A DNA stretch of 64,000 bases from Thalassolituus oleivorans MIL-1 (GTDB taxonomy: Bacteria; Pseudomonadota; Gammaproteobacteria; Pseudomonadales; Oceanobacteraceae). The translations under genes were made by a program, and so were the position numbers. A model generated the notes under the pieces. The model made no database searches. It had not been told where the DNA came from and saw only the letters and a list, made by a program, of their open reading frames with translations. Below, one piece after another: positions 37,462 to 49,001 of the stretch. Numbering within the stretch: position 1 is the stretch's first letter; each line of letters begins with the position of its first letter. The stretch lies in assembly GCF_000355675.1 (NCBI RefSeq), contig NC_020888.1, positions 2,835,501 through 2,899,500 on the forward strand, read 5' to 3'.

Positions 37462-40400
37462 TCAAACGATGGTTGCGTGCAGCTCTTGTAAACGATGGAC
37501 TTCTTTCAAGCCATCAGAACGCAGACCTTCTACAACCGCCTCTGCACCAGCCAAAGTAGTGGTGTAGTAAACCTTATGTTGTAGTGCACTGCGGCGAATA
37601 TCCGCAGAATCTGCAATGGCTTGAGAACCATCAGTCGTATTCACAATTAACGCAATTTCATCATTTTTAATCATGTCGACGATATGTGGGCGACCTTCGG
37701 TCACTTTATTCACACGGCTACATTCGACACCAGCTGCCTTAAGTACACGACATGTACCATCGGTGCAGATTAATGAGAAACCACGTTCGACAAAGCCTTT
37801 AGCAACTTCAACAACACCCGCTTTATCAGCATCACGCACCGATATAAAGACGCGGCCAGTGTTCGGCAAACTTGCGCTAGCACCCAGCTGTGCTTTAAAG
37901 AAGGCTTCGCCGAAGGTTTTACCTACGCCCATTACTTCACCGGTCGATTTCATTTCAGGGCCGAGAATTGGATCCACGCCTTGGAATTTATTGAACGGGA
38001 ACACCGCTTCTTTTACTGAGAAGTAAGGCGGAACGATTTCTTTGGTGAAGCCCAATTCCTTCAGGCTCTTGCCCATCATGACTTTCGCAGCGATAGCTGC
38101 CAATGAAAGACCGATACACTTCGACACGAACGGAACAGTACGTGATGCACGAGGGTTAACCTCAATCACATAAATCTCACCATCTTGCCAAGCCAACTGA
38201 GTGTTCATCAAACCAACTACACCCAATTCTAATGCCATTGCAGCTACCTGCTTGCGCATTTCATCTTGAACGTCGGCAGGCAAACTGTACGGAGGCAGAG
38301 AACACGCAGAGTCACCAGAGTGAATGCCGGCTTGTTCGATATGCTGCATGATACCGCCGATAACGACTTGTTCACCGTCGCAAATGGCGTCGATATCGAC
38401 CTCCACCGCGCGATTCAAAAAGTAATCCAACAGCACTGGCGATTCGTTGGATACTTTCACAGCTTCGGTCATATAACGACGCAACGATGCTTCGTTATTA
38501 ACGATTTCCATAGCCCGGCCACCCAATACATAGGACGGACGAACAACCAATGGATAGCCGATCTCAGCAGCCTTTATAACAGCTTGATCTGCCGACGTTA
38601 CCGTCGCGTTAACCGGCTGCTTCAAGCCTAAGCGTTGAATCATTTGCTGGAAGCGTTCACGATCTTCTGCACGGTCAATCGCCTCTGGTGAAGTACCAAT
38701 AATAGGTACACCAGCAGCTTCTAATTCTTCGGCTAATTTCAGCGGCGTTTGACCACCGTACTGAACAATAACGCCTTTAGGTTTTTCTTTATCAACAATT
38801 TCAAGCACGTCTTCTAAGGTAACAGGCTCAAAATACAGACGATCAGAGGTATCGTAATCGGTTGATACGGTTTCAGGGTTACAGTTCACCATGATGGCTT
38901 CGTACCCTTCTTCCTTCGCTGCCAATGCTGCGTGCACACAGCAATAGTCGAATTCAATACCTTGACCGATACGGTTAGGACCACCGCCTAATACGATGAT
39001 TTTTTCGCGATCCGTTGGATTCGATTCACACTCTTCTTCGTACGTTGAGTACATGTAAGCAGTGTCAGTGGCGAATTCTGCCGCACAAGTATCTACGCGC
39101 TTATAAACTGGGCGAATACCCATTTTTTGGCGATGCTTGCGCAGTGATTTCTCAGAAATCCCCATCAAAGCAGCTAAGCGTGCATCAGAGAAACCTTTAC
39201 GTTTCAGCTTAAACATACGAGCCGCATCTAACGACTGTAAGCTGCTCTGAGCAACGGCCGTTTCTTCTTTGATCAGATCTTCAATCTGAACTAAGAACCA
39301 AGGGTCGATAAATGAGTGTTCGTAAACTTCGTCAACACTCATGCCAGCACGGAAAGCATCACCAACGTACCAAATACGATCAGCACCAGGAGTACGTAAT
39401 TCAGAAACAATTTTGTCGCGCGATACGGGATCGTTTAAATCCACTTTCGGATCAAAGCCCGTCGCACCCACTTCTAAACCGCGCAGCGCTTTTTGCAAAG
39501 ATTCTTGCTGCGTACGACCAATCGCCATCACTTCGCCTACAGATTTCATCTGAGTAGTTAGACGACCATCAGCTTGTGGAAATTTTTCGAAAGTAAAACG
39601 TGGGATCTTAGTGACCACATAGTCGATTGACGGCTCAAACGATGCTGGCGTACGACCACCGGTAATATCGTTTTGCAGTTCATCTAAGGTGTAACCAATC
39701 GCTAACTTGGCGGCTACTTTTGCAATCGGGAAACCCGTTGCTTTCGATGCCAAGGCAGAAGAGCGAGATACACGTGGGTTCATCTCAATCACGACCATAC
39801 GGCCATCTTTTGGATTCAAACCAAACTGCACGTTAGAACCGCCGGTCTCAACACCAATCTCGCGTAGCACTGCCAAAGAGGCATCACGCATGATTTGGTA
39901 TTCTTTATCCGTCAGTGTTTGCGCAGGAGCCACTGTGATCGAATCACCGGTGTGAACACCCATTGCATCGAAGTTTTCGATAGAACAAATGATGATGCAG
40001 TTGTCGTTTTTATCACGCACAACTTCCATCTCATATTCTTTCCAACCGATCAGAGATTCGTCGATCAGCAGCTCATTGGTTGGCGACAAATCCAAACCGC
40101 GAGTACAGATCTCTTCGAACTCTTCTTTGTTGTAGGCAATACCGCCGCCCGTTCCACCCATGGTGAATGACGGACGAATGATGCATGGGAAGCCTAGCTC
40201 TTTTTGCACTTCGCGTGCTTCTTCCATGCTGTGAGCAATGCCCGCACGCGGACATTCCAAACCAATCTTCTTCATCGCTTTATCGAAACGGCTACGATCT
40301 TCGGCCTTGTCGATGGTATCGGCATTAGCACCGATCATCTCAACGCCGAATTTTTCCAGAACGCCTGCCGCTTCTAAACCGAGCGCGCAGTTCAGCGCCG

Positions 40401-40680
40401 TTTGGCCACCCATTGTTGGTAGCAAAGCATCTGGACGCTCTTTTTCGATGATTTTAGTAACCGCTTCAACCGTAATCGGTTCGATATAGGTTGCATCCGC
40501 CATCGACGGATCGGTCATAATCGTTGCAGGGTTAGAGTTCACCAAAATTACACGGTAACCCTCTTCACGCAGTGCTTTACAAGCCTGCGCCCCAGAATAG
40601 TCAAACTCACACGCCTGGCCGATTACAATCGGGCCCGCGCCGATGATCAAAATACTTTGTATGTCAGTACGTTTTGGCAT
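37462..40680 (-). CDS. carB: Carbamoyl-phosphate synthase large subunit
   Basis: 1072 residues. Two homologous halves, each with an ATP-grasp domain ([30 protein letters not shown]), an oligomerisation domain between them and the C-terminal MGS-like allosteric domain ([20 protein letters not shown]) that binds UMP and ornithine. Makes carbamoyl phosphate for pyrimidines and arginine. 16 bp downstream of carA. Confidence 0.99.
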   Translation of the reverse strand: MPKRTDIQSILIIGAGPIVIGQACEFDYSGAQACKALREEGYRVILVNSNPATIMTDPSMADATYIEPITVEAVTKIIEKERPDALLPTMGGQTALNCALGLEAAGVLEKFGVEMIGANADTIDKAEDRSRFDKAMKKIGLECPRAGIAHSMEEAREVQKELGFPCIIRPSFTMGGTGGGIAYNKEEFEEICTRGLDLSPTNELLIDESLIGWKEYEMEVVRDKNDNCIIICSIENFDAMGVHTGDSITVAPAQTLTDKEYQIMRDASLAVLREIGVETGGSNVQFGLNPKDGRMVVIEMNPRVSRSSALASKATGFPIAKVAAKLAIGYTLDELQNDITGGRTPASFEPSIDYVVTKIPRFTFEKFPQADGRLTTQMKSVGEVMAIGRTQQESLQKALRGLEVGATGFDPKVDLNDPVSRDKIVSELRTPGADRIWYVGDAFRAGMSVDEVYEHSFIDPWFLVQIEDLIKEETAVAQSSLQSLDAARMFKLKRKGFSDARLAALMGISEKSLRKHRQKMGIRPVYKRVDTCAAEFATDTAYMYSTYEEECESNPTDREKIIVLGGGPNRIGQGIEFDYCCVHAALAAKEEGYEAIMVNCNPETVSTDYDTSDRLYFEPVTLEDVLEIVDKEKPKGVIVQYGGQTPLKLAEELEAAGVPIIGTSPEAIDRAEDRERFQQMIQRLGLKQPVNATVTSADQAVIKAAEIGYPLVVRPSYVLGGRAMEIVNNEASLRRYMTEAVKVSNESPVLLDYFLNRAVEVDIDAICDGEQVVIGGIMQHIEQAGIHSGDSACSLPPYSLPADVQDEMRKQVAAMALELGVVGLMNTQLAWQDGEIYVIEVNPRASRTVPFVSKCIGLSLAAIAAKVMMGKSLKELGFTKEIVPPYFSVKEAVFPFNKFQGVDPILGPEMKSTGEVMGVGKTFGEAFFKAQLGASASLPNTGRVFISVRDADKAGVVEVAKGFVERGFSLICTDGTCRVLKAAGVECSRVNKVTEGRPHIVDMIKNDEIALIVNTTDGSQAIADSADIRRSALQHKVYYTTTLAGAEAVVEGLRSDGLKEVHRLQELHATIV

Positions 40681-40696
40681 TACTCAGTCAATCCTG

Positions 40697-41845
40697 TTAT
40701 TGCGCGGCTTTGGCGGTTTTAATCAATTCGATGAAGTGGTCAAACAGCGGCGCCACGTCACGCGGACCTGGGCTCGCTTCTGGGTGACCTTGGAAGCTAA
40801 ACGCTGGCTTATCAGTGCGGCGAATACCTTGCAACGTACCGTCAAACAATGACTTGTGAGTTGCTACTAAGTTCGCCGGCAACGTTGCTTCATCCACTGC
40901 GAAACCATGGTTCTGGCTGGTAATCATCACTCGGCCAGTATCAATATCTTGAACTGGATGGTTACCACCGTGGTGACCATGACCCATTTTTACAGTTTTC
41001 GCACCTGATGCCAGAGCCAGCAACTGGTGACCTAAACAGATACCGAAAACAGGAATATTGGTTTCTAAGATTTCTTGAATCGCTTTGATCGCGTAATCAC
41101 ATGGCTCTGGGTCACCAGGGCCGTTAGATAGAAATACACCATCCGGATTCATGGCTAGCACGTCAGCTGCAGAGGTTTGCGCTGGTACAACCGTTAGGTC
41201 ACAGCCACGCTCTGCTAGAAGGCGTAAAATATTGCGCTTAACACCATAATCGAAAGCAACAACCTTGTACTTAGGGGCTGTTTGTTCACTAAAACCTTGG
41301 CCTAGTGTCCAGTCGCCTTGCGTCCAACGATAAGCTTCTTTCACCGTCACTTCTTTCGCTAGATCCATGCCTTTTAAGCCAGGGAAGGCTTTAGCGGCTT
41401 CAATGGCGCGAGCGATGCCAGCGTCACTGTGCGAATCGTCTGCCACTAAGATACAACCACTTAGTGACCCTTTTTCTCGTAGGATGCGTGTTAAACGACG
41501 AGTATCGATGTCAGAAATGCCACACACATTGTGCGATTTCAAATATTGATCCAGCGGCTGCTGGCTGCGAAAGCTAGATGCGATCAAAGGCAAATCACGA
41601 ATAATCAAACCTTTAGCATGGACTGCGGATGACTCTTCATCTTCATCATTGGTGCCGTAGCTACCAATATGAGGATAGGTTAACGTAACCATCTGGTTGG
41701 CATAGGAAGGATCGGTAAGGATCTCCTGATAACCGGTCATGGAAGTGTTAAATACCACTTCCCCCACAGATTGACCTTCAGCACCAATGCTGATGCCTTT
41801 GAAGATACTGCCATCTTCAAGAGCTAGAATCGCTGGCGTAGACAA
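40697..41845 (-). CDS. carA: Carbamoyl-phosphate synthase small (glutaminase) subunit
   Basis: 382 residues. The start is TTG at 41843-41845 ([16 protein letters not shown]); UUG starts are also known for carA in other gammaproteobacteria. Class I glutamine amidotransferase with Cys in GICLGHQ, and a His/Glu pair near QGHPEASPG. Expressed from a leader that holds a terminator-like hairpin. Confidence 0.98.
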   Translation of the reverse strand: MSTPAILALEDGSIFKGISIGAEGQSVGEVVFNTSMTGYQEILTDPSYANQMVTLTYPHIGSYGTNDEDEESSAVHAKGLIIRDLPLIASSFRSQQPLDQYLKSHNVCGISDIDTRRLTRILREKGSLSGCILVADDSHSDAGIARAIEAAKAFPGLKGMDLAKEVTVKEAYRWTQGDWTLGQGFSEQTAPKYKVVAFDYGVKRNILRLLAERGCDLTVVPAQTSAADVLAMNPDGVFLSNGPGDPEPCDYAIKAIQEILETNIPVFGICLGHQLLALASGAKTVKMGHGHHGGNHPVQDIDTGRVMITSQNHGFAVDEATLPANLVATHKSLFDGTLQGIRRTDKPAFSFQGHPEASPGPRDVAPLFDHFIELIKTAKAAQ

Positions 41846-41927
41846 GACTCATTCCCCGAACTGTAAATAAACTGGCGTGCGTCTGCATCAGGCAGGCCCA
41901 GACTGGACGTGGCAAAACCATCAGTCG

Positions 41928-41971
41928 TAAAAAAGCGGAATGGCGACATCAACTGACTCCATCCCGCTTTT
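41928..41971 (-). promoter_or_regulatory. Candidate carA leader attenuator (terminator-like hairpin)
   Basis: On the minus strand AAAAGCGGGATGG pairs with CCATTCCGCTTTT (one G-U), 15-17 base loop, followed by six T. It lies about 85 bases upstream of carA in the direction of transcription, so it could terminate the leader transcript. Pyrimidine- or arginine-responsive attenuation is inference. Confidence 0.65.
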
Positions 41972-42407
41972 CACTGATTTTTTCGGCGTCTTTTCGACTG
42001 CCGTGATACACACTAGAACTAACCCTAAATGATACTAAAAAGGGGCGCTTGTGTCCATTTAAAATGGCACTTAGGACATTAGTCCAAACTGCACCGAATT
42101 AGCACCTTATGACCACTTGTTTCGTTGAAATATGTAACTTGTCGCATCAGGACAATGCTTAACAAGCCATTACCAGAAAAAATTCATACTTAGTTATCAG
42201 AAATGGTAGTTCGTACTTCCAACTAAGTTCGGGCCAAGCCACTATGACCCTATATAAACTATGACTTTACGTACCGACAAAATAGGATGACCCAAAGATC
42301 TAGCCATCGATTCAGGCCGATAGCTAGACGGTCGAGTTACCAAAGGCTCAATTCTCCTAGGTGAGCTTTTTGCATAGTTAGTAATTAACAAGGAAAGAGG
42401 ATGCTGC
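41972..42407. other. Long divergent intergenic region between carA and the TetR gene
   Basis: About 435 bp of AT-rich sequence without a supported gene. Near the TetR start there is a terminator-like element: GGCTCA-11-TGAGCT followed by TTTTT at 42346-42374, then the ribosome site AAGAGG. No LuxR/HapR-type operator could be recognised. Confidence 0.5.
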
Positions 42408-43019
42408 ATGCCTGCTGCTGTCGAAGGTCGTCGACGCTTACAACCAGACGAACGAAAGAAATTATTACTAAACGATGCGATTGAAGTCTTTGCTCGCCGC
42501 GGCATTGGACGTGGTGGCCATACCGAAATTGCCCAACAAGCCGGGGTATCCGTCGCAACGGTTTTTAACTACTTCAACACTCGTGAAGCACTTGTTGGTG
42601 CGGTACTCGATGAAGTTGAAAGCTTTTTATTAAACTTAGCAGAACGCGTGTACGAGGATGCAGAAAATCCAGTGGATGGCATAAAGAACCACATCCAAGC
42701 GTTTCTTAGGGCCTGCGAAGAAAACTCAAATTACATCAAAGTATGGCTAGAGTGGAGTGCTTCTGTACGAGAGGACACGTGGCCGCGCTATATCGAGTTT
42801 CAAACTCGCCTACTCGAAATCATCACAGCTCAAGTAGAGCTCGCGATTAAAGAAGGCCTACTCATTGATGGTTTAGCACCAATTGAACGTGCCAGATGGG
42901 CAATTGGCAACGCTCACATGTTGGTATCTATGGTGTTTAGCCCTATGGGCAAACCCGACGGCATGGAAGAAATGGTAGAGCGTGGATTTAACCACATCAT
43001 AGGCATCCGCGAGTCATAA
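42408..43019 (+). CDS. TetR family regulator of the Vibrio LuxR/HapR/OpaR type
   Basis: 203 residues. The DNA-binding part reads EVFARRGIGRGGHTEIAQQ, then VSVATVFNYFNTREALV (about residues 42-60), almost identical to the helix-turn-helix of Vibrio harveyi LuxR and V. cholerae HapR. The ligand-domain segment KVWLEWSASVREDTWPRY matches their KVWFEWSAS-R-E-WP motif. In vibrios this protein is the high-cell-density master regulator of quorum sensing. Here the gene stands in the reverse direction between carA and dapB, with a strong hairpin after it and a START-domain gene 140 bp downstream. Whether it serves quorum sensing is unknown; no lux-type synthase is in the window. Confidence 0.9.
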   Translation: MPAAVEGRRRLQPDERKKLLLNDAIEVFARRGIGRGGHTEIAQQAGVSVATVFNYFNTREALVGAVLDEVESFLLNLAERVYEDAENPVDGIKNHIQAFLRACEENSNYIKVWLEWSASVREDTWPRYIEFQTRLLEIITAQVELAIKEGLLIDGLAPIERARWAIGNAHMLVSMVFSPMGKPDGMEEMVERGFNHIIGIRES

Positions 43020-43037
43020 AGTACTCATCCACTCCTT

Positions 43038-43067
43038 AGGCTGACATGGTTCGCGCCATGTTAGCCT
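43038..43067 (+). terminator. Strong hairpin after the LuxR/HapR-type gene
   Basis: 12-bp stem AGGCTGACATGG / CCATGTTAGCCT (one G-U) with a 6-base loop; the T-tract is poor (CCTTCTAT), so termination may depend on Rho. Confidence 0.6.
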
Positions 43068-43159
43068 CCTTCTATAGACGACTCCCCGCGCGTTAGTTAG
43101 GATGGCCGCAAATAGTAACGGCACCTACTTGTGTCCATCACATTATCGAGAAAATCACT

Positions 43160-43897
43160 GTGCGCTCTTTGTTTTTAACCACCATTACGTTAATTACCGC
43201 CCTCACTTTTTCACTCACAGCAAGTTCTAGTGACGTTAAAACCACCATCATTAATGATAATATTCCTTGGAAAGCCGGCAAGGTTGGTGATGATATTGGC
43301 GAAGTCAGCACTTGGCGTCGTAAAGTAGAAGGAGCAGATGTTCAACAGTTCCGTGGAGAAATCATCATCCCGCAACCTGCTTTGCACGTTTTACTGACAT
43401 TAGAGAATTCCGATGATTTATCTGACTGGGTGTTTCACTGTCAAAAAAGTGATCGAGCACTGAATCAATATGTATACATGGAATATTCTGGCATTTGGCC
43501 GGTAGCTGATCGTTATGTCACCCTTATCAATAAGATGTCGATCAAAGATGGCGTGATTAATATACAAAGCACGAATGTTCCAGATGTGGTTCCAGCTCCA
43601 AAGGGCATGGTGCAAATCAGCGAATTTAATAATTTATTCGAAGTTACTCCCCTACCGAATGGCAATACTAAAATTCGCTTCACCACATTCGTAGACTTAT
43701 CAGGCGGCTTACCAAGTTGGATAGCCAATATGGTATCCAAAAGTGCACCTAAGGTAACGCTACGCAATATGCGCGATTTACTTGAAGATAAGCATTGGGA
43801 TTACAGCAATGCCTCTATTGACGATTTAACTTCCTCTTTTGATCCCATTCGCGACGAACTAAAGAACTTGCTAAGCAAGCCAACAGCAGCTGAATAA
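43160..43897 (+). CDS. START-domain lipid-binding protein, exported
   Basis: 245 residues from GTG 43160. The signal peptide SLFLTTITLITALTFSLTAS ends near residue 23. The mature part follows the START/StAR-like fold: KVEGADVQQFRGEI, LENSDDLSDWVFHC, YVYMEYSGIWPVADRYVTL and the long C-terminal helix. Such exported START proteins are frequent in marine gammaproteobacteria and probably bind a lipid or sterol-like ligand in the periplasm. Downstream of the TetR gene, so it may be in its regulon. Confidence 0.85.
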   Translation: MRSLFLTTITLITALTFSLTASSSDVKTTIINDNIPWKAGKVGDDIGEVSTWRRKVEGADVQQFRGEIIIPQPALHVLLTLENSDDLSDWVFHCQKSDRALNQYVYMEYSGIWPVADRYVTLINKMSIKDGVINIQSTNVPDVVPAPKGMVQISEFNNLFEVTPLPNGNTKIRFTTFVDLSGGLPSWIANMVSKSAPKVTLRNMRDLLEDKHWDYSNASIDDLTSSFDPIRDELKNLLSKPTAAE

Positions 43898-43911
43898 CTT
43901 ATGCTTTAAAC

Positions 43912-43940
43912 AAAAACGCCGGCTAAGCCGGCGTTTTTTT
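43912..43940. terminator. Bidirectional terminator between the START gene and dapB
   Basis: AAAAACGCCGGC / GCCGGCGTTTTT stem with a 3-base loop and T7. Confidence 0.95.
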
Positions 43941-43956
43941 ATTCTTACACTTAACA

Positions 43957-44817
<861 letters not shown>

Positions 44818-44898
44818 TTAACAGTGATGCGAGACAGAGGCGCTAGTTGACCTCGATTGATGCCTATCAATCGAGCTAGCACCTCAGTCAATCAGGCG

Positions 44899-46035
44899 TT
44901 AGATTTCTTCAAAGAAACGCTTCACGCCTTCAAACCACGTTTTCTTTTGCGGAGAGTGCTTATCACCACCCTTTTCGCCATTAAGAGACGCTTGGAATTT
45001 CAACAACAGATCTTTCTGCTCTGATGTTAGATTCACCGGCGTTTCTACCTGTACGCGGCAAAGTAAATCGCCCGCCGTACCACCACGCACAGGAACAACG
45101 CCCTTGCCACGCAAACGGAACAACTTACCGCTTTGAGTTTCGGCTGGAATCTTAAGCTTCACTCGACCATCAAGTGTTGGTACTTCTAACTCACCACCCA
45201 ACGCCGCATCAACAATGCTGATAGGGACATCACAGTATAGGTTACGACCATCACGATGGAACAACTCATGCTCACGCACACTGACCTGTACATATAGGTC
45301 GCCAGCAGGCCCGCCCATGGCACCCGCTTCGCCCTCTCCAGACAAACGAATACGATCACCGGTATCCACACCTGGCGGAATCTTAACCGACAGTGTTTTG
45401 GTTTCTTCTTTAACACCACGACCATGACAGCTAGTACATGGATCTTCAATCATGGTGCCTTGACCACGGCAACTCGGACAAGTTTGCTGAACAGAGAAAA
45501 AGCCCTGTTGCATACGCACTTGGCCTTGACCATGACAAGTGCCACACACTTTTGGCTTAGTACCCGGCTTAGCGCCGCTACCATCACAAGTGCTACAAGC
45601 CGTTAACGTTGGAACACGAATCTTTTTCTCAACGCCACGAACCGCTTCTTCTAGTGATAAATCCATCGTGTAACGTAGATCTGAACCACGCTGTGGGCCA
45701 CCGCGACCTCCGCGGCCACCGCCACCAAAAATATCACCGAAAACATCACCGAAGATATCGCTGAAGTTACCGCTACCGCCGCCAAAACCACCGCCACCAG
45801 CGGCATTTGGATCTACACCGGCATGACCATATTGATCATAAGCAGCGCGCTTTTTCTCGTCGCCTAAAATTTCATAAGCTTCGGTAGCTTCTTTAAATTT
45901 TGCGTCGGCATCTTTGTCATCAGGATTACGATCCGGATGATATTTCATGGCCAACTTACGGTAAGCCTTTTTCAGGTCTTTACCTTCAACGTCGCGACTG
46001 ACGCCTAATATTTCGTAATAATCTCGCTTCGACAT
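44899..46035 (-). CDS. dnaJ: Chaperone DnaJ (Hsp40)
   Basis: 378 residues. J-domain with HPD ([17 protein letters not shown]), Gly/Phe-rich linker ([18 protein letters not shown]), four zinc-binding CxxCxGxG repeats ([32 protein letters not shown]) and the client-binding C-terminal barrels. Co-chaperone of DnaK. A terminator lies between dnaK and dnaJ, so expression may be partly separate. Confidence 0.98.
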   Translation of the reverse strand: MSKRDYYEILGVSRDVEGKDLKKAYRKLAMKYHPDRNPDDKDADAKFKEATEAYEILGDEKKRAAYDQYGHAGVDPNAAGGGGFGGGSGNFSDIFGDVFGDIFGGGGRGGRGGPQRGSDLRYTMDLSLEEAVRGVEKKIRVPTLTACSTCDGSGAKPGTKPKVCGTCHGQGQVRMQQGFFSVQQTCPSCRGQGTMIEDPCTSCHGRGVKEETKTLSVKIPPGVDTGDRIRLSGEGEAGAMGGPAGDLYVQVSVREHELFHRDGRNLYCDVPISIVDAALGGELEVPTLDGRVKLKIPAETQSGKLFRLRGKGVVPVRGGTAGDLLCRVQVETPVNLTSEQKDLLLKFQASLNGEKGGDKHSPQKKTWFEGVKRFFEEI

Positions 46036-46182
46036 GTCATCACCTGTTGTACTGCCACCCAGACGACCGCGATTTACGCCTTAAGGGGGGATTATTCAGT
46101 GCAGTTTTGTGTTCGGTTTTGCCCAATACACAGAGTACCGGCACGTAATAACTAGGAAACTTTTTACTCAAACTAATGAAGC

Positions 46183-46218
46183 AAAAAAACGCGACAGCCC
46201 TCAATGAAGACTGCCGCG
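46183..46218 (-). terminator. Terminator between dnaK and dnaJ
   Basis: CGCGGCAGTC / GGCTGTCGCG stem (two G-U) with a 9-base loop and seven T on the minus strand, about 30 bases after the dnaK stop. Confidence 0.85.
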
Positions 46219-46248
46219 CCCCTGTCAATCAGTGGCCTGCGGCCCCGA

Positions 46249-48159
46249 TTACTTGTCTTTCACTTCTTCAAACTCGGCATCAACCACATCATCATCTTGA
46301 GCTGATTGGTCATCACCTTGTTTAGCGCCTTCGGCTGCTTGAGCTTGTTCTGCGTACAACTTCTGAGCCAAAGAAGCAGAGGCTTCTGTTAGCGCATTGG
46401 TTTTCGCTTCGATCTCAGCGATGTCATCGCCTTTAAATACAGCTTCAAGATCTGTAATAGCCGCTTCAATCGCAGATTTCTCTTCAGCAGTGGCTTTGTC
46501 GCCAGCTTCTTCTAGAGTTTTGCGAGTTGCGTGAATCAAACCATCCGCTGTATTACGAGCTTGCACTAGGCTTTCAAACTTTTTATCCGCTTCAGCGTTA
46601 GCTTCAGCATCGGCTACCATTTTCTCGATTTCTTCATCACTCAAACCTGAAGACGCCTTGATCACGATAGACTGAACTTTGCCCGTTGCCTTATCTTTCG
46701 CACTTACGTTCAAGATACCGTTGGCATCAATGTCGAACGTCACTTCAATTTGTGGCATACCACGCTGTGCTGGCGGAATATCAGCCAAATCAAAACGACC
46801 AAGAGACTTATTCTGTGCCGCTTGCTTACGCTCACCCTGCACAACGTGAATCGTCACTGCTGTTTGGTTATCTTCAGCGGTTGAGAACACTTGTGATTTC
46901 TTAGTAGGAATCGTGGTGTTCTTATCAATCACTGGCGTAGCAACGCCACCCATGGTTTCAATACCCAGAGTCAGCGGTGTTACGTCTAACAGTAATACGT
47001 CTTTCACGTCGCCTGAAAGAACCGCACCTTGAATTGCTGCGCCTACGGCAACCGCTTCATCAGGGTTTACGTCTTTACGTGGCTCTTTACCAAAGAAATC
47101 AGCAACCGCTTTCTGCACCATAGGCATACGGGTCTGGCCACCAACCAAGATTACTTCATCAATCTCAGAAGCACTCAGGCCAGCATCTTTCAATGCCATG
47201 GCACAAGGATCCATAGAGCGCTTAACCAGCTCTTCAACCAAGCTTTCTAATTTCGCGCGAGTCACTTTCACATTTAAATGCTTAGGACCTGACGCATCAG
47301 CCGTGATGTATGGCAAGTTCACATCAGTTTGTTGTGACGAAGACAACTCAACCTTGGCTTTTTCCGCACCTTCTTTCAGACGTTGCAAGGCCAAAGGATC
47401 GTTGTGCAAATCAATGCCCGTGTCTTTCTTAAATTCGGCTGCTAAATATTCGATCAAACGTAAGTCGAAATCTTCACCACCTAAGAAAGTATCACCGTTA
47501 GTCGCCAATACTTCGAATTGCTTTTCGCCATCAACATCAGCAACTTCGATAATAGAAATATCGAATGTACCACCACCTAAGTCGTAAACCGCGATAGTAC
47601 GGTCACCACCGGTTTTATCCATACCGTACGCTAAAGCAGCCGCGGTTGGCTCGTTGATAATACGCTTAACGTCTAGGCCTGCGATTTTACCCGCATCTTT
47701 AGTTGCTTGACGTTGTGAATCGTTAAAGTAAGCAGGAACAGTAATCACCGCTTCAGTTACCTTTTCGCCAAGATAATCTTCGGCGGTTTTCTTCATTTTC
47801 TTCAGAATTTCTGCCGAAATTTGTGGCGGTGCGAATTTTTGATCGCGTACAGCAACCCATGCATCGCCGTTATCGGCTTCAATGATTTTGTACGGCACCA
47901 TAGAGATGTCTTTCTGTACAACGTCATCTTTAAATTTACGGCCAATTAGACGCTTAACTGCGAATAAAGTGTTGTGCGGGTTAGTAACCGCCTGACGCTT
48001 AGCCGATTGACCTACTAAAACTTCTTCGTCGGCATACGCAACGATGGAAGGAGTGGTACGATCGCCTTCTGCGTTTTCAATAACTTTTGGTTTGTCGCCA
48101 TCAAGGATTGCCACACATGAGTTGGTGGTTCCGAGGTCAATACCGATAATTCTACCCAT
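46249..48159 (-). CDS. dnaK: Chaperone DnaK (Hsp70)
   Basis: 636 residues from [20 protein letters not shown]. ATPase domain with [22 protein letters not shown] and [10 protein letters not shown], linker [19 protein letters not shown], beta-sandwich substrate domain, helical lid and the acidic end [12 protein letters not shown]. Heat-shock chaperone. It has its own sigma-32-like promoter in addition to the grpE promoter. Confidence 0.99.
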   Translation of the reverse strand: MGRIIGIDLGTTNSCVAILDGDKPKVIENAEGDRTTPSIVAYADEEVLVGQSAKRQAVTNPHNTLFAVKRLIGRKFKDDVVQKDISMVPYKIIEADNGDAWVAVRDQKFAPPQISAEILKKMKKTAEDYLGEKVTEAVITVPAYFNDSQRQATKDAGKIAGLDVKRIINEPTAAALAYGMDKTGGDRTIAVYDLGGGTFDISIIEVADVDGEKQFEVLATNGDTFLGGEDFDLRLIEYLAAEFKKDTGIDLHNDPLALQRLKEGAEKAKVELSSSQQTDVNLPYITADASGPKHLNVKVTRAKLESLVEELVKRSMDPCAMALKDAGLSASEIDEVILVGGQTRMPMVQKAVADFFGKEPRKDVNPDEAVAVGAAIQGAVLSGDVKDVLLLDVTPLTLGIETMGGVATPVIDKNTTIPTKKSQVFSTAEDNQTAVTIHVVQGERKQAAQNKSLGRFDLADIPPAQRGMPQIEVTFDIDANGILNVSAKDKATGKVQSIVIKASSGLSDEEIEKMVADAEANAEADKKFESLVQARNTADGLIHATRKTLEEAGDKATAEEKSAIEAAITDLEAVFKGDDIAEIEAKTNALTEASASLAQKLYAEQAQAAEGAKQGDDQSAQDDDVVDAEFEEVKDK

Positions 48160-48231
48160 ACTATTACTCTCCAAATCTCTGGGCGCAAAGCCCAAATATT
48201 GTAATGATTAATTGTGTTGTTCGATGACTTC

Positions 48232-48260
48232 TATATTGGTGCTGGAATTTCTATTTCAAG
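48232..48260 (-). promoter_or_regulatory. Sigma-32-type promoter upstream of dnaK
   Basis: CTTGAAA, 13-base spacer, ACCAATATA on the minus strand, about 75 bases upstream of the dnaK start and after grpE. The -35 is perfect, the -10 deviates from CCCCATNT. Confidence 0.72.
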
Positions 48261-48278
48261 GCTATACCAGTACAAAAA

Positions 48279-48851
48279 TTAAGCTTTTTCGTCTATTTGT
48301 GCCGCGCCCTTACTGACCATCACCATCGCTGGACGCAATAAACGACCGTGCAATGTGTAGCCCTTCTGCATCACTGCAATCACAGTATTTGGGGCCAAAT
48401 CCGGATTTTCAATCATTGACATTGCTTGATGAAACTCAGGATTAAAGGTTTCACCTTCGGGATTAACCACATCAACATTGAAGCGAGCCAGCGATGAAAT
48501 AAAACCGCTTAGGGTCATTTCAATGCCATCTCGAATTGCCTTCGTCGCTTCCTCTTCTGGCGCTGCAGCTAGGCCGCGCTCTAAATTATCAACGACGCCC
48601 ACCATCTCAGCGGCGAATTTTTCCAAACCAAACTTATGTGCTTTTTCGACATCAAGCTCAGCACGGCGACGTACGTTTTGCATTTCCGCTTGGGTACGCA
48701 ACATTTGCTCTTTGAGCTCAGCTATCTCTTTCTGAGCATCCGCCAGAGCCGTTGATTCAGGCGAAGCGTCCGCTGCGTCCTCGGTTTCAGCAGCAACCTC
48801 AGGGGCTACCTGTTCCAGGGTCTCGTCTTGAACCTTTTGCTCGTCTGACAT
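48279..48851 (-). CDS. grpE: Nucleotide exchange factor GrpE
   Basis: 191 residues from MSDEQKVQDETLEQ. Acidic N-terminus, long dimerising helix (ALADAQKEIAELKEQMLRTQ, EMQNVRRRAELDVEKAHKF) and the beta wing (GETFNPEFHQAMSM, VIAVMQKGYTLHGRLLRPA). Releases ADP from DnaK. First gene of grpE-dnaK-dnaJ; divergent from recN. Confidence 0.98.
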   Translation of the reverse strand: MSDEQKVQDETLEQVAPEVAAETEDAADASPESTALADAQKEIAELKEQMLRTQAEMQNVRRRAELDVEKAHKFGLEKFAAEMVGVVDNLERGLAAAPEEEATKAIRDGIEMTLSGFISSLARFNVDVVNPEGETFNPEFHQAMSMIENPDLAPNTVIAVMQKGYTLHGRLLRPAMVMVSKGAAQIDEKA

Positions 48852-48888
48852 GTATCTATCCTCATTCACATACAAGAAATCTGACTCC

Positions 48889-48917
48889 TATATGGGGGTC
48901 ACAAATTGTGTTTCAAG
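48889..48917 (-). promoter_or_regulatory. Consensus sigma-32 promoter of grpE
   Basis: On the minus strand CTTGAAA, exactly 13 bases, then CCCCATATA, about 40 bases before the grpE start. This matches the heat-shock consensus without mismatch. Confidence 0.92.
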
Positions 48918-48953
48918 GGCGCTGTTCAAAACTTCACTTGACAATAAGCACCA

Positions 48954-48984
48954 CTGTATATAAAAACACTGTATATCCATTCAG
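48954..48984 (+). promoter_or_regulatory. Two adjacent LexA boxes at the recN promoter
   Basis: CTGTATATCCATTCAG (48969-48984) fits CTG-N10-CAG exactly; CTGTATATAAAAACAC (48954-48969) has one mismatch in the last base of the half-site and abuts it. A TTGACA -35 lies upstream at about 48938, so bound LexA would cover the -10 region. Confidence 0.85.
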
Positions 48985-49001
48985 ATACTGGAGCGCATAC
49001 C

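Noticed and set aside
42100-42407. LuxR/HapR autoregulatory operator
   Set aside because: I looked for a TTGATAAATTTATCAA-like palindrome; only fragments such as TTATCA occur, not a convincing site.
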